64,000 nt of DNA, taken from Leishmania martiniquensis (taxonomy: Eukaryota > Euglenozoa > Kinetoplastea > Trypanosomatida > Trypanosomatidae). Position 1 is the stretch's first letter. Each line of letters begins with the position of its first letter. The notes below the pieces were generated by a model. The model saw nothing but the letters and a program-made list of their open reading frames with translations. It did no database searches and was not told the DNA's origin. Shown here piece after piece: positions 1 to 9,610 of the stretch. The stretch covers positions 380,001 to 444,000 of the forward strand of contig NC_090140.1 of the NCBI RefSeq assembly GCF_017916325.1, in the 5' to 3' direction. A program made the position numbers and the translations under genes.

Positions 1-324
1 ACCCCTCCTGCTGATCCACTTCACGGACTTCGATAGCTCGCACAACACTGACAAAGAGATGCCGTGTGTGTGTGTGAGTGAGTAAGACGCGCCGTGAGAA
101 AGGGGGAAGTGGTGGTGATCGTCGTCGTGATGGGTCGGGCAGCTGCAGGGACCGCTTGTCAGGGACATTTAAGCAGAGAGAGAGAAAGCAAGAAGCGATG
201 TCTCCCTCCCTCCCCCCACACGCACACATTTATAAGTGCGAGTGGGTGTGGGTGTGAGTTGCCCGTGCGCGCAGGACTAAAAATGAGGGAGGTTCAGGAT
301 TGAGATTTCGGGGTGGGCGGCGGC
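1..324. other. Intergenic / 3' flank of the twin-CX9C gene
   Basis: No gene is seen. The stretch contains a GT-rich microsatellite near 62-84 and an AG-rich run near 174-192. It lies downstream of the minus-strand gene ending at 325, so it should hold that gene's 3' UTR and, further left, processing signals for the next minus-strand gene. Confidence 0.6.
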
Positions 325-594
325 TTACTCTGTCGCTTTGCGCTGCGTCAGCTCCGTTCGCGTGAGCTCGTGCGACTGGCAGAGGTGGAAGGCCTCGGTG
401 AGGTGGACGCAGTCCGTTGCCCAGAAGCCGTGTTCGCTGATACAGCGCTGAGCCTCGGCTCTGAGGTCAACGCACTTCTCTATTTCTTTCTGCTCCGCCA
501 TCTTCTTCTTGAAGGACTCCGGCACCTCCTCCCACTCCATCTGACGCCCATTTCCAATGGCGTACGTCTGACCGCCGCCTTTGATGACCACCAT
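325..594 (-). CDS. Twin CX9C (CHCH-type) small protein, mitochondrial intermembrane-space candidate
   Basis: An 89-residue protein is predicted from the ATG at 594. It carries two C-X9-C pairs, Cys41/Cys51 and Cys62/Cys72, separated by ten residues, which is the arrangement of coiled-coil-helix-coiled-coil-helix proteins. Members of that family are imported into the mitochondrial intermembrane space and oxidised by the Mia40/Erv1 relay; many act in assembly of respiratory complexes. There is no cleavable presequence, as is usual for the family. The frame stays open upstream to 885, but that extension is low-complexity His/Ser/Pro-rich sequence typical of spacer DNA, so the internal ATG is preferred. 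The length fits the family. The specific ortholog (Cox19, Cmc or complex I/IV subunit type) cannot be told by eye. Confidence 0.8.
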   Translation of the reverse strand: MVVIKGGGQTYAIGNGRQMEWEEVPESFKKKMAEQKEIEKCVDLRAEAQRCISEHGFWATDCVHLTEAFHLCQSHELTRTELTQRKATE

Positions 595-1695
595 GGGACG
601 GGGGGCGGAGGAGAGAGGGGCGCGGTGGGGTCCGGTGGAGGGGCGGGACGAGTGGGAGAAAGGGAGAGAACGATTGGTGCTTCGCTGCCTGTGCGTTTCT
701 GCGGGTGTGTGGAGGTGGAGGAGGAGGAGGGAGTAAGGGAGGGTGAAGGTATCCAAGATGACGCTTGCGGACGAGCAGGACTCCTCGCACGCCCCTTTGC
801 TGCGTCTTGACTGTGCGTGTGCGTGTGTGTGGCGGTGGGGGAAGGCGATTGGGCGTACTCGATACGGGCCTCCATCAGCAACCAAGGCGACGACACACCT
901 GCAGATGGGGATGGGGGAGCGGATTTAAGCGAGCGACAAGGCACAAGGAGGGGCGGCAAAGGATGAGGTGTGCGTGCCGGCAGACAGCGACCACAACTCG
1001 GTTGCGCCGCACGTCTCCCTCCCCCCTCCCCCATCCTTTTCTTCCATAAAATGCCCCGCTCTTTGCCCCATAGAGTTCGCTCCCCTTCACACACACACAC
1101 ACACGCGCACCTAAGCATACGCACGCATGGGAGGCAGAGCGGAGGAGACCATCAGCAACATGCCCAGCATTCGCCGTGGCTCACCGTGCGCAGGTGCGGC
1201 CAGTTGCGTAACGGCATAGTCCACTCTGCTTCCCCTCTCACCCGAAATCCCACATCGCTCACCTTCCCTTCCGCGCATCTGCGCTTGCGCGTGCACACTC
1301 GTACACACAACACTACCCTCCTGCGCTCTCAACAGCAACGACTGGGGGAGTGTGTGTGTGTGGGGGGGCCGGGGCGGGGCGGTGAGGGGTCGAGGGTGCA
1401 CGGCTTGAGGGAGAGAGGGGAGGAGAGGAGAGACTGCCTATCGGTTTCACACTGACTTTCGAGCATCGTGGAGTAAAGAAAAATATGGACCACAGCGGCA
1501 GCAAACACACACGCGCACGAGAGGAAAAAAAATCAAAGCACACGCACACACACACAAAAAAGGGGTGGGAGGGGGAACTTCACCGAAACGCCGGCAAGCG
1601 AAGTGGCCCCGACAACGCCGGCAGACCGAGGCAAAGGGAATCGACATCGCAAAGCACAGAATGGAATAGGAGAAAGCAAAGGGCGGGGCAAACTC

Positions 1696-1743
1696 GGAGG
1701 AGAAGAGGGGGGGATGGGGCCCCATCCCCCCCTCTTCTCCTCC
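1696..1743. repeat. Perfect 48-bp palindrome with no spacer
   Basis: Two 24-base arms meet at GGGG|CCCC (centre between 1719 and 1720) and pair without a mismatch. The left arm is purine-rich (G/A runs) and the right arm is its exact complement. Pairing stops at 1695/1744. Either strand could extrude a hairpin with essentially no loop. It lies in the spacer between two minus-strand genes. Confidence 0.95.
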
Positions 1744-2280
1744 ACCAGAGAGAGGGACGCATGGGCACACACACGCACTCTTGTAGAGGGTGGTGCTGAG
1801 AGGAAGGGGAGGGCATTCGTGCAGGGTCGTGCGCCCAACAGCATTTTGGGTGCACTCTCCCCTTCTCTCTTTGTGTGTGTGTGTCTGCGTGGGGGGGGGA
1901 TGTCGTGCGCATAGCTGTGAAGGGGGGAGAAGAGGAAGAGGAGGAGGGGGGTGGAGTGGCAGCGTGATTTGAACAGACACGCGCAGCACCGACCCTATCT
2001 ATCATACAGATCGAGGAGCAGTTTCGGGGATGGGGGGAGAAAGAGGGAGAGGGGGGAGGGGAGAGGAGCCACCGATCGGAGGTAGCCGCAGGGATACCGC
2101 CGCCCCACCGACCTTGCACGCAGCCACCCACCCTCCGTGCCCGTGCACACACGCCAAGGGAGCAAGCGATCTCGAAAACGAGGCCGTGGCGCTGATGCTC
2201 ATCTCTGCGGATGATCGCCATCAGCGCTAGGGCCGTGTGTGTGTGTGGGGAGGGGGGAGGTGTGTAGGTGCGCCGCCGTG

Positions 2281-2308
2281 GTCATCGCATCGACATATAT
2301 GCGATGAC
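2281..2308. other. Perfect 10-bp stem-loop in the RING-like gene's 3' flank
   Basis: The arm GTCATCGCAT (2281-2290) is exactly complementary to ATGCGATGAC (2299-2308), leaving an 8-base loop. It sits about 100 bases beyond the stop codon of the minus-strand gene ending at 2411, so it should be transcribed in that gene's 3' UTR. Function is unknown. Confidence 0.85.
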
Positions 2309-2410
2309 ACACCCGGGGTGGCGCTCGAGGGTAATGATGGGGATGATACGCGACGTACATCCTCACTGCAGCCGTCGACGCGGCAGGGGGTGCGCGTGTG
2401 GGCGCCCGCA

Positions 2411-2740
2411 TCACTTGGTTATGCTCCAAACCAGCGGCTCCTCGCGGCAAAAGGGGCACTTGCCTAGCTGCTGCGCATCCGCCACGCACAGGATGTTGCC
2501 GCAGCACCACAGCTCTACAAAGCAGCCGGCCGGCGGCGGCTCGAGGCAGACACCGCAGACCTCTTCCTCATCGGTGCCCATGTTCGCGTTCGGCGGGATC
2601 AGCACATGGCACGTGTCATCGTTTTCCTGCTCATTTTCTGCGTTGGTTGCCGGATCGCTCAGCAGGGCAGCGCCGAAGAGGCCGTCCTTGGGCCCAGCCT
2701 GCCCAGTGGCTGCCTCGCTCTCCATACTGTGGGCCTGCAT
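2411..2740 (-). CDS. Small RING-like zinc-finger protein
   Basis: A 109-residue protein from the ATG at 2740; a second ATG at 2725 is also possible. The first half is acidic and probably disordered. The C-terminal half has the cysteine pattern of a RING finger: CGVC near residues 62-65, then CCGNILC near 79-85, and a closing CPFC near 96-99. RING domains bind two zinc ions and usually act as ubiquitin E3 ligases. Here the position normally held by the histidine after 'CG' is Asn, and the next paired cysteine appears to be Asp, so one zinc site may be incomplete. It may be a degenerate RING or a related treble-clef fold. Function is unassigned. Confidence 0.6.
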   Translation of the reverse strand: MQAHSMESEAATGQAGPKDGLFGAALLSDPATNAENEQENDDTCHVLIPPNANMGTDEEEVCGVCLEPPPAGCFVELWCCGNILCVADAQQLGKCPFCREEPLVWSITK

Positions 2741-3598
2741 GCGCGGTATATACAATATATGCTATATATATATATGTATATACACGTGCGTGTGCCTGTG
2801 GGAGGTGACACGAGAGGGAAAAGGGGTGACAAGCACGTATGTGTGTGTGTGTAGGGGGGGGAAAGAGACCTCCTGTGTGGGCGACGGGTGCGTGTGAGCC
2901 ATGATAGGTGGAATGGTGGGCAGAGAGAGAGGGAGGTGGGGTGTGATCAATACGACACGGGAGGTACATCGACCAACACTCAGGGGAAAGGGAGGAGCGC
3001 TGGAGAGAAGAGGCTCTGACTCGGATGAATGAGAAGTTCGACACTGCCATCGCTCGCAACTAATGTCTGTCATCGCGCACACAGAGTCAGTCTTTGCTTC
3101 CTCTCCATCGGTCACACACATTTATATCGAGAGAGAGAGAGAGAGGCGGAGCTGATTAGGACAGGCGTGCACTTCACCCGCTCACGACACAGAAATGGGT
3201 ATGCACACGTATGAGCTGCTCACATATGTGTTGGTGCAGTTGCGGGTCGAAGTGGTGTGTCGGCGGTTTCATTCCCCTTTTCGGAGGCTGTGCGGAGGGG
3301 CTCAACCCCTGGCGGAGTGGGGGTGAACACGCAGCGTGGGATGAGGTTCGCCGAGCAACAGACCTTCGCCCACACGCTCCTCATCCACAGACATCAGAGA
3401 CGCTGTCTCCGCCCTCCCCCCTCACCAATGGCCGCCTGCATCGACACCAGAGAGAGAGAAAGTATTGGTGGACAAACACGCAACTGTACGCCCCGCGGCC
3501 ATCGTCTGCCTCCTTCGCCCACTCTTTCTCCGGCCGCGTATGTGTTCAAGCGAGGCGGATGGGGGTGTCGGTGGGGCACGGACCCCTCTTCTCGCCCT
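2741..3598. other. Intergenic region with TA and AG microsatellites
   Basis: No gene is seen. A TA-rich microsatellite covers roughly 2748-2782 and an AG repeat about 3128-3147. Read on the minus strand the AG repeat is a CT tract, the kind of pyrimidine run that directs trans-splicing. The region should contain the 5' UTR of the RING-like gene and the 3' UTR of the Trm11-like gene. Confidence 0.6.
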
Positions 3599-5437
3599 TC
3601 ACAGCCTGCAGTGGCCGGCCCTCTTATGCGCCGCATTCGCGAGGTGCGAGGCCGCCTGCTTTGCCTTTCGCAGCTCGATGTTGCGCTGCCTGTTCGCCAC
3701 AATCTCGTCCTGCCCGTCCAGCCGGCCGTGCTTGCGACCACGTCTGTTGCCTCGACCGCAGCCGGCGCCGGCCTCCTCACCTATGGCAGGGGTGGGGGAG
3801 GGGGAGGAGGCTTCCGCTGCTGCCTTATACTTGTGCGTTGCCTGGCGCTTCCGCTCGCGTTTCGCGCGGTAGTGCATGTAGTCTGCGTTGTCCGGCAGCT
3901 CGGTCGCGTCCATGAGCGCGCGGAGGTCATCCGCGGACTTCTTCGCGGCGCAGGATTCACGTGACGGCGGCGGGGTCGGCACTGGGGCGATTTTTCTTAA
4001 CACGATGAGACGGCGCACAACCTTGAGCGAGATACGCTGAGCAATGTTGCACACCATGTGCAGGGACGGGTGACTCGGCAGCTCGTCGTCCGTGTAGTGG
4101 TCGGTAGTAGGATGCCAGAAGGTGAGATGGCCTCCGATGACGAGGTGCGTGGCGGCGAACAGAACGAGGTCCAGCACCACCTCGTTGGTGGGGTAGGTGG
4201 ACAAGGTGACGGCTGGCTGCTTGGCGGGGGTGTCACCGAGCGCCGCCGTGGGGGCCGCCGTTGCCGCGGCTGTTGGGGCGGAGGCGGCTCGCATTTCCAC
4301 TTTCCTACGCGGCTCGCGAAGGCCGTACGGCGGGTCTGTGATGATGCTGTCGAAGATGCCACCGAGGCCGTACGGCAGCCCGCGGGTGTGCCACGCCCGC
4401 GGCCATTCAGCGAAGTTCATTCGAGCCCTGTCAGGTGGCGGGAGGCCGTAGAGTTTGAAGTTGGTGATCATGCTCGGCGACGCACGCTCCTCCACCGACA
4501 AGACGCACAGCTGTTCCTCCGGGTAAGCTGCGAGCGCTAGGCGGCGCTGCTGCTGCATCTGCGGACTCATCTTCCCCTTCTCTGTGCCGGCCCGCATTGC
4601 CCGTCCATCTGCGTCGGAGCCAAAGGTTCTGGCACCGTAGTGCGCTGCAGCAATAAGCAGGCTACCTGTACCGCAGAACGGGTCGTAGACGTAGTGGCCA
4701 CGGCACACACCTGACATGTTCGCCATCACAAGCGACTCCTCCGGTGGCATGGAAGTGGTGCCGATGTAGGGTCGCTTTCGCAGGTCGTACGTGGCGAGCA
4801 GCGAACCGCGGCTGGACTCAACACAGAGGCAGCAGTGGAACACGCGCAGTAGCGGCCCATTCGATACCCATCCTTGCGCTCCAGGCGGCGCGTTCTCGAT
4901 GGCGTGCTGAAGGAATATGTAGTAGATGCGCTCCGGATGTCGCCAATCGACCTCACCGGCGCGCGGCACACGCTCCAGCACCGCCTCCACCACCGCACGC
5001 TTGGCGTCCACGGAGTATTTCTTGCCGATCGTCTCCACCTGGTACGAGTACGTCGAGCTCGTCAGGTGCGTGACCTCGTCCTCGCCGATGAAGGCGGTGG
5101 CGGAGGAGGTCAGCGATGGGACTGCGGATTCTGGGGCGCTGCCATGGCGCTCTTCAAGAGACTTGTAGAGATCCTCTAGCGTGGGAGTCGTCTCAAAGAG
5201 CGTGTACACCCCACGCAGCAGCACGCAACGCTCCGCGAGGGCCTTGAGTTCGGCGCGGCTCGCTGGCGACTCGAAGACGCTGAACCAAAACGCATCGGCG
5301 CCACCTGCGACCCACGGGATCGCATTGTCCAGCAACGTGATGGGGATGTGTAACGTGGCAGCCACAGACTGAAACTCCGGCAGGCAAAAGTCGGAGAGGC
5401 TCGCCGAGGAGGCAAAGGCTGCCACGTACGTCCTCAT
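3599..5437 (-). CDS. TRM11: tRNA (guanine-10-N2)-methyltransferase, Trm11/TRMT11 family
   Basis: A 612-residue protein from the ATG at 5437. Trm11, with the partner Trm112, uses S-adenosylmethionine to methylate N2 of guanosine-10 in tRNA. Visible hallmarks are KRPYIGTTSMPPEESLVMAN near residues 221-240, the SAM-binding DPFCGTGSLL at 252-261, and the catalytic DPPYGLREPRRK at 368-379. The N-terminal 150 residues correspond to the THUMP-containing tRNA-binding part. It is longer than fungal and human homologs (about 430-460 residues) because of an Ala/Thr-rich insert after the DPPY motif and a basic C-terminal tail. The frame stays open upstream to 5734, but that part is Pro/Ser/His low complexity and is excluded. 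On the minus strand a CT tract (5482-5502) just upstream of the start is a plausible trans-splicing tract. Confidence 0.93.
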   Translation of the reverse strand: MRTYVAAFASSASLSDFCLPEFQSVAATLHIPITLLDNAIPWVAGGADAFWFSVFESPASRAELKALAERCVLLRGVYTLFETTPTLEDLYKSLEERHGSAPESAVPSLTSSATAFIGEDEVTHLTSSTYSYQVETIGKKYSVDAKRAVVEAVLERVPRAGEVDWRHPERIYYIFLQHAIENAPPGAQGWVSNGPLLRVFHCCLCVESSRGSLLATYDLRKRPYIGTTSMPPEESLVMANMSGVCRGHYVYDPFCGTGSLLIAAAHYGARTFGSDADGRAMRAGTEKGKMSPQMQQQRRLALAAYPEEQLCVLSVEERASPSMITNFKLYGLPPPDRARMNFAEWPRAWHTRGLPYGLGGIFDSIITDPPYGLREPRRKVEMRAASAPTAAATAAPTAALGDTPAKQPAVTLSTYPTNEVVLDLVLFAATHLVIGGHLTFWHPTTDHYTDDELPSHPSLHMVCNIAQRISLKVVRRLIVLRKIAPVPTPPPSRESCAAKKSADDLRALMDATELPDNADYMHYRAKRERKRQATHKYKAAAEASSPSPTPAIGEEAGAGCGRGNRRGRKHGRLDGQDEIVANRQRNIELRKAKQAASHLANAAHKRAGHCRL

Positions 5438-6338
5438 TGCTGAGTGATCCACGTCGCGCTCTCTCGCGCACGAACACACGCACAGAGAGAGAGAGAGAGC
5501 GGAGGATGCTAACAGTGCTTTTTTTATTCGCGCGTGTGTGTGCGTAAGCGCAGAGGTGTGTGAAGTGCAGTGGATGCGGTGTGATGATATGTTGAGAGGG
5601 GGAGGAGAAGGACCGTGCGTGAAGGGACGCGCATGTGGGGAAAGGAGGGGGAGGGCTGGGGGATTGGAGAGGGGGGGCGCGGACGGCGGGCGGCCGCCTT
5701 CCACGTTTCCTCCTCCTCCAACCCCCCGCCCCACTACGTCTCGAGCTTCTCACGACCACCCAATGGCACCTCTCCCTCTGTCCCACCCCCTCCTCCTTCG
5801 ACTTCTCCCTCTGCGCGTGTGCGTGAGGGGTCGGGGGGGTGTATGTGGGGTGGTGATGAGGGGAGAGGAGCTGAGGCACCTGTGCTATGACGCTGCTTCT
5901 CCTTCCTTACTCTTTCTTCTTTCTATGGTTGGGCTGCCGCGTGCTCACTCGGCAATCGCATCAACATCGACCCGAGAAAAGAGGGCGCGCGCGCACACAT
6001 ACATACACGTGCATATACACCGGCACGCACATACACACAGACACACACACAAAGGTGAGTGATGGTGTTGCAGGGCGCGCGCGGGGTGGGGTGGGAGCAT
6101 CTATACATCAAAGGGGTGGCACCTAGGGGAGAAGGAGCAGCGGGTACGACGAGCAGCTTCAGCGACGCGGTTATACGCAAGAGAGAAAGGTTGGCAGGTG
6201 ACGCGGATGAGCCGACACGCTGCGGTTCACTCACCGAGACCGACGTCTGCGAACGCGCCCTCGGTGATGGGGAAGGGTGGTGGCGGTGGCCAGGACGAAG
6301 GCACCCACGCACCACATGCCAGGTCCCCCCGGGTGGCT
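5438..6338. other. Intergenic region, no gene seen
   Basis: It contains an AG microsatellite (about 5482-5502), GT/CA-rich runs (5528-5545, 6000-6055) and G-rich purine blocks. It should hold the Trm11 5' UTR and the DRC7-like 3' UTR. Reading frames here are low complexity. Confidence 0.6.
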
Positions 6339-9104
6339 CTATGAGGGGTCAGGGTGGTACAGAGCGGATAGCCGCGGGTCTTGTGCGAGTCGCTGGGCCA
6401 GTTGGTTGTACTTTTCGCTCGCATGGTCGATGTGCTGCAACAGCCTCTCATCCAGCACCTTCATGCGCCACGTCGCCTCCTTGCAGTAGAGGGCAAAGGC
6501 CTCAGTATCCTTGTCGCCCTCCAGCGCTGATGCATCACAGTTTTTGCGGTAGAGCTGCTGGCGCTTGTTGAACTCCTCCTTTTCCTTGTCCATGCGACTC
6601 TGCATAATGCGGCCTCGCTGAATGAGTCGATCCTTGAGCTCCTGCAGAGCCTCATCCCTCACCTGCTTCGCCTGCTCCACCGACAGACGGACGCCGAGGT
6701 AGTTGCCGTCAAAATCGGCCGGCATTTCCAGCTTGGCGATGTAGGGGGCAAGGTAGTCCTTGCGTGACTCCTCGAGACGGGCGGCCTCAGCGAGCTTCCT
6801 TGCCCGCTCCGCCTCCGTCTCCTTCGGCCTGTTGCGCAGCGTGTCGTACACACTCAGGACGGGCAGCGCCTTGCTGTGGTCCTGCTCGATAGCCTTTATT
6901 ATGTCCACGCACTCGTCCGACTTGGCTCGGTGCTCCATCAGGCATGCTGCCTCCAAAGCACTCAGCCACTTGCGCTCATTGTAGAGGTCGAGGTCGCTCG
7001 GCGGCTCCTCGCCGGGCAGTGTGGCTACCCGCACTGGCGGCTCTATCGGCTTGCCCGCAGCGGAGGCGGCGATGTATTCCTCCACCGAGGACGAAGGCTT
7101 TGCGAACATGTGATATGGACGGAGGATACTGCCCGCGTCGTAGTGAAAGAATACCCACATCTCTCCCGCCGAAGGGATGCCGTTGTTGCCACTGCTCTTG
7201 CCCTCCGACGCAGGACGCAGGAAGGTGGTCTTGGCTACATCCTTGCCTGCCGGCACACTCTCATCGCGTACAAACTTCTGACTGACACGCACCGGGTCCA
7301 GTCGTGGGTACTCCCGCAGCGCTGGGCCGCTTCCAGGGCCGTGTAGAATGACACTGTGCATGTTCCTCTCTCGCACCGTGGATGGACGGCCGTAGGTGAA
7401 GCTGCGGTACCATAGGCGGTCGCTACGACCCTTGTAGAACTCTTTCACCTTACGTAGTGTGTTCGCGTCGTAAAGCAGCTCCGTGCGGCAGTACAGGCCG
7501 TCTCTGCGGGCTCTCCAGTAGAACTTCATGATCCGCTGCTTGCCGGGCTCGTAGATGAACTCCCGCAGGCCCTCAACGGCCGTGTTGTGCATGCGGCCCT
7601 TCTCGTACCACTCCACTATCTTGCGGGGCCCGCCAGCTGCCTTCGCCAGCGATAGCGATGAGTTGCTGGATAAGATGGAAGACTCTTTCAGTGAAGACGA
7701 CTGTGGGGCAGATGAGGGAAAGACACTGGTGCGGCGGAGCTTGTCGGCGCGGTGGGCGTAGAGGATGTGTGTCTCGTGCAACTCGGCGTACTCTGCGTCT
7801 GGGACTACCACCTCCAAAATTCGGTAGTCGCTCTCCGAGTAGGGCGCGTAGCGGCGCACGACAGCATTCGCGTAGGTGATTTCCTTGTAGCCGGCGGGAT
7901 AGCGACTTTCGTACTGTTGCCGGGTCAGGGTGAGCTCGTTCGACCACAGATTGGGAATGTACATGCGCCTACCCTTTGACGATTCGGATGCCTCGGCAGT
8001 GGTTATTGTGGTAGCGGCCATGGTCGCTGCCAGGTCGTTTGTGAAGGCGCGTCGCGTCGCCGAGACGGTGCCGGCGAGGCTGTCCAACTCGTCATCACTA
8101 GGATTTGCATACGAAAAGAGACTTTCCCACTGGCCTCCGTCCGCTAAGTCAGGGGAGAGGTGGCTTACGGGAGCCTCAGGTCGCATGTTCACGTAGTAGT
8201 CTTGGTGGTTGAAGAGTGCCTCGACCGAGGTATAGTAATTATCGGAGGCAGAGAGGGGTATCAGCTGCCCCGTGGACGGCTCCACAAAGGCCGCCTTGGA
8301 GAGAGACCGCCGGCCGCCAGGAAGGACGAGCACCCAAGAGTGAATCGGCCTCACAATGCCACTGGGAACATCTTGGGTGTCAGAGGCCTTGGCATAGTCA
8401 CCAGGACTGAGCGTGGTACTGCTCTTCCTGCTGACCAGTTCTGGGTCAGGATCTGTCGTCGGTCTCAATGTCAGTTTCTCCGGAATCAAGGCGATATACG
8501 GGTTGTTTTTGGGCAAGTCATCCTCTGCTTCATCATCAGAGTTGGCCTCCTGGGGTATCTCGCCTTTCCACATGATGTTCCTTTGATCGGACAAGCAAAC
8601 GGCCTTGGTCGCGGTTCCGATTACAACGTAGGCGTTGAAATTGGCACCAATCAGAAAAGACGCGAGTACGAGAGATATTTCAAAACAATTTCCAACCTGC
8701 CACTCCAGAGCTGTTGCGGGCGAGACGATTTGCCGCGGGAGTTGCTCTACGATGTCGTCGTACTCGTCGTCGTAAACAGATGCATCGTAGAGAGGCTCGT
8801 AGCGCATGTAGTCCGCTACAAACTGGCAGCACCCCTCCAAGTCAAAAAGCTGGTCGTACGGCAGAGACGTCGGCCGCACAAAGGAGCAGATCACCTTTGG
8901 CCGCTGACACTCATTATTTGGGGAGAGAAAGAGTGGCTTGCGGTCGGGAAAGTACTTCTGGTACAAGATGTCAAACTGCTTGGCGACTGCGAGTACATTG
9001 TCATCTATTGTGGTGTTGGTGTAAAAGGAGACGGGAATATCAGGGGACCGGAGAAAACTCTGCAGCCGAGACGCCCTAGACGCGGTGACGGACGACGAGG
9101 CCAT
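6339..9104 (-). CDS. DRC7: Dynein regulatory complex subunit 7-like protein (DRC7/CCDC135/FAP50 family)
   Basis: A 921-residue protein from the ATG at 9104. DRC7 is part of the nexin-dynein regulatory complex that links outer doublets and controls ciliary and flagellar beating. The family carries a transglutaminase-like fold in its N-terminal half. Here the diagnostic stretch is VSPATALEWQVGNCFEISLV, followed by LASFLIGANFNAYVVIGTAT, matching the family's 'WQxGDCFExSxLLxSxLxGxGYDAY' region. The C-terminal part is rich in charged helices (about residues 750-900), consistent with coiled-coil contact to other DRC subunits. It fits a flagellated protist. A frame extension upstream to 9440 is unlike the family and contains many Phe/Cys/Ser runs, so it is excluded. 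The family assignment is by motif recognition, not alignment. Confidence 0.85.
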   Translation of the reverse strand: MASSSVTASRASRLQSFLRSPDIPVSFYTNTTIDDNVLAVAKQFDILYQKYFPDRKPLFLSPNNECQRPKVICSFVRPTSLPYDQLFDLEGCCQFVADYMRYEPLYDASVYDDEYDDIVEQLPRQIVSPATALEWQVGNCFEISLVLASFLIGANFNAYVVIGTATKAVCLSDQRNIMWKGEIPQEANSDDEAEDDLPKNNPYIALIPEKLTLRPTTDPDPELVSRKSSTTLSPGDYAKASDTQDVPSGIVRPIHSWVLVLPGGRRSLSKAAFVEPSTGQLIPLSASDNYYTSVEALFNHQDYYVNMRPEAPVSHLSPDLADGGQWESLFSYANPSDDELDSLAGTVSATRRAFTNDLAATMAATTITTAEASESSKGRRMYIPNLWSNELTLTRQQYESRYPAGYKEITYANAVVRRYAPYSESDYRILEVVVPDAEYAELHETHILYAHRADKLRRTSVFPSSAPQSSSLKESSILSSNSSLSLAKAAGGPRKIVEWYEKGRMHNTAVEGLREFIYEPGKQRIMKFYWRARRDGLYCRTELLYDANTLRKVKEFYKGRSDRLWYRSFTYGRPSTVRERNMHSVILHGPGSGPALREYPRLDPVRVSQKFVRDESVPAGKDVAKTTFLRPASEGKSSGNNGIPSAGEMWVFFHYDAGSILRPYHMFAKPSSSVEEYIAASAAGKPIEPPVRVATLPGEEPPSDLDLYNERKWLSALEAACLMEHRAKSDECVDIIKAIEQDHSKALPVLSVYDTLRNRPKETEAERARKLAEAARLEESRKDYLAPYIAKLEMPADFDGNYLGVRLSVEQAKQVRDEALQELKDRLIQRGRIMQSRMDKEKEEFNKRQQLYRKNCDASALEGDKDTEAFALYCKEATWRMKVLDERLLQHIDHASEKYNQLAQRLAQDPRLSALYHPDPS

Positions 9105-9610
9105 GAAGGCTGCTTTCAGGCCAACGAGTGCGGGAGACTTACAACTGCCAGATGAAACCAAACAACGGAAAAGAAACGAGAGGTGAAGGCAGGGGAGATG
9201 CTCAGTTATCATCTGCTGAAAGTGGCATGCCCACAAGAAGGGGGGTGATGGTGATACATACTTCGCTGCCAAGCCGCCACAATAAAGCGACTTGAAGACG
9301 AACGAATAAGTATACCGTAGCTGTTGTAATGGAAGTGCACTAGTGGGTGCCACTTTCTTCGTCCCTGCTGGTGGTTCTTCGCATCGATGCTGGCCATCAC
9401 ATACTGGCAGGAATTTTTTTGGTTGGGTGTAAAGATCCATTCATGAACCGAGTTCAGGGAGGGAAATTCATGTTGCGAGGGTTCAGCTACTCCGTGTTGC
9501 TAACGAGGAAAAGAAGCTAAGTGCTAAATGATTCTCAGGGAGTATGCGCGGGTCAAGAGATGCACAGACAGTGGACCTTTACACAGTGAGGCTGAAAAAG
9601 GAAAGGCGCG
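9105..9610. other. Intergenic region, no gene seen
   Basis: About 500 bases, more AT-rich than most spacers here. It should contain the 5' UTR of the DRC7-like gene and the 3' UTR of the 145-residue protein gene. No repeat or RNA gene was recognised. Confidence 0.6.

Larger units (their letters stand above)
595..2410. other. Intergenic region with microsatellites and a perfect palindrome
   Basis: About 1.8 kb without a credible gene. It holds the 5' flank of the twin-CX9C gene and the 3' flank of the RING-like gene. CA repeats (about 1088-1106), CA/A-rich runs (1505-1560) and G-rich tracts (2030-2070) dominate. Open frames here are low-complexity Pro/Ser/Thr/His runs. The palindrome at 1696-1743 and the stem-loop at 2281-2308 are listed separately. 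Confidence 0.7.

Noticed and set aside
2748..2782. TATA-box-like promoter in the TA repeat
   Set aside because: It is a microsatellite inside a polycistronic minus-strand unit; trypanosomatid genes do not use individual TATA promoters.
5438..5734. 99-residue N-terminal extension of the Trm11-like frame
   Set aside because: Low complexity (Pro, Ser, His, Cys runs) from a CT/GT-rich spacer; the family N-terminus fits the ATG at 5437.
9105..9440. 112-residue upstream extension of the DRC7-like frame
   Set aside because: Not similar to the family, rich in Phe/Cys/Ser, and would include the expected 5' UTR and splice site.
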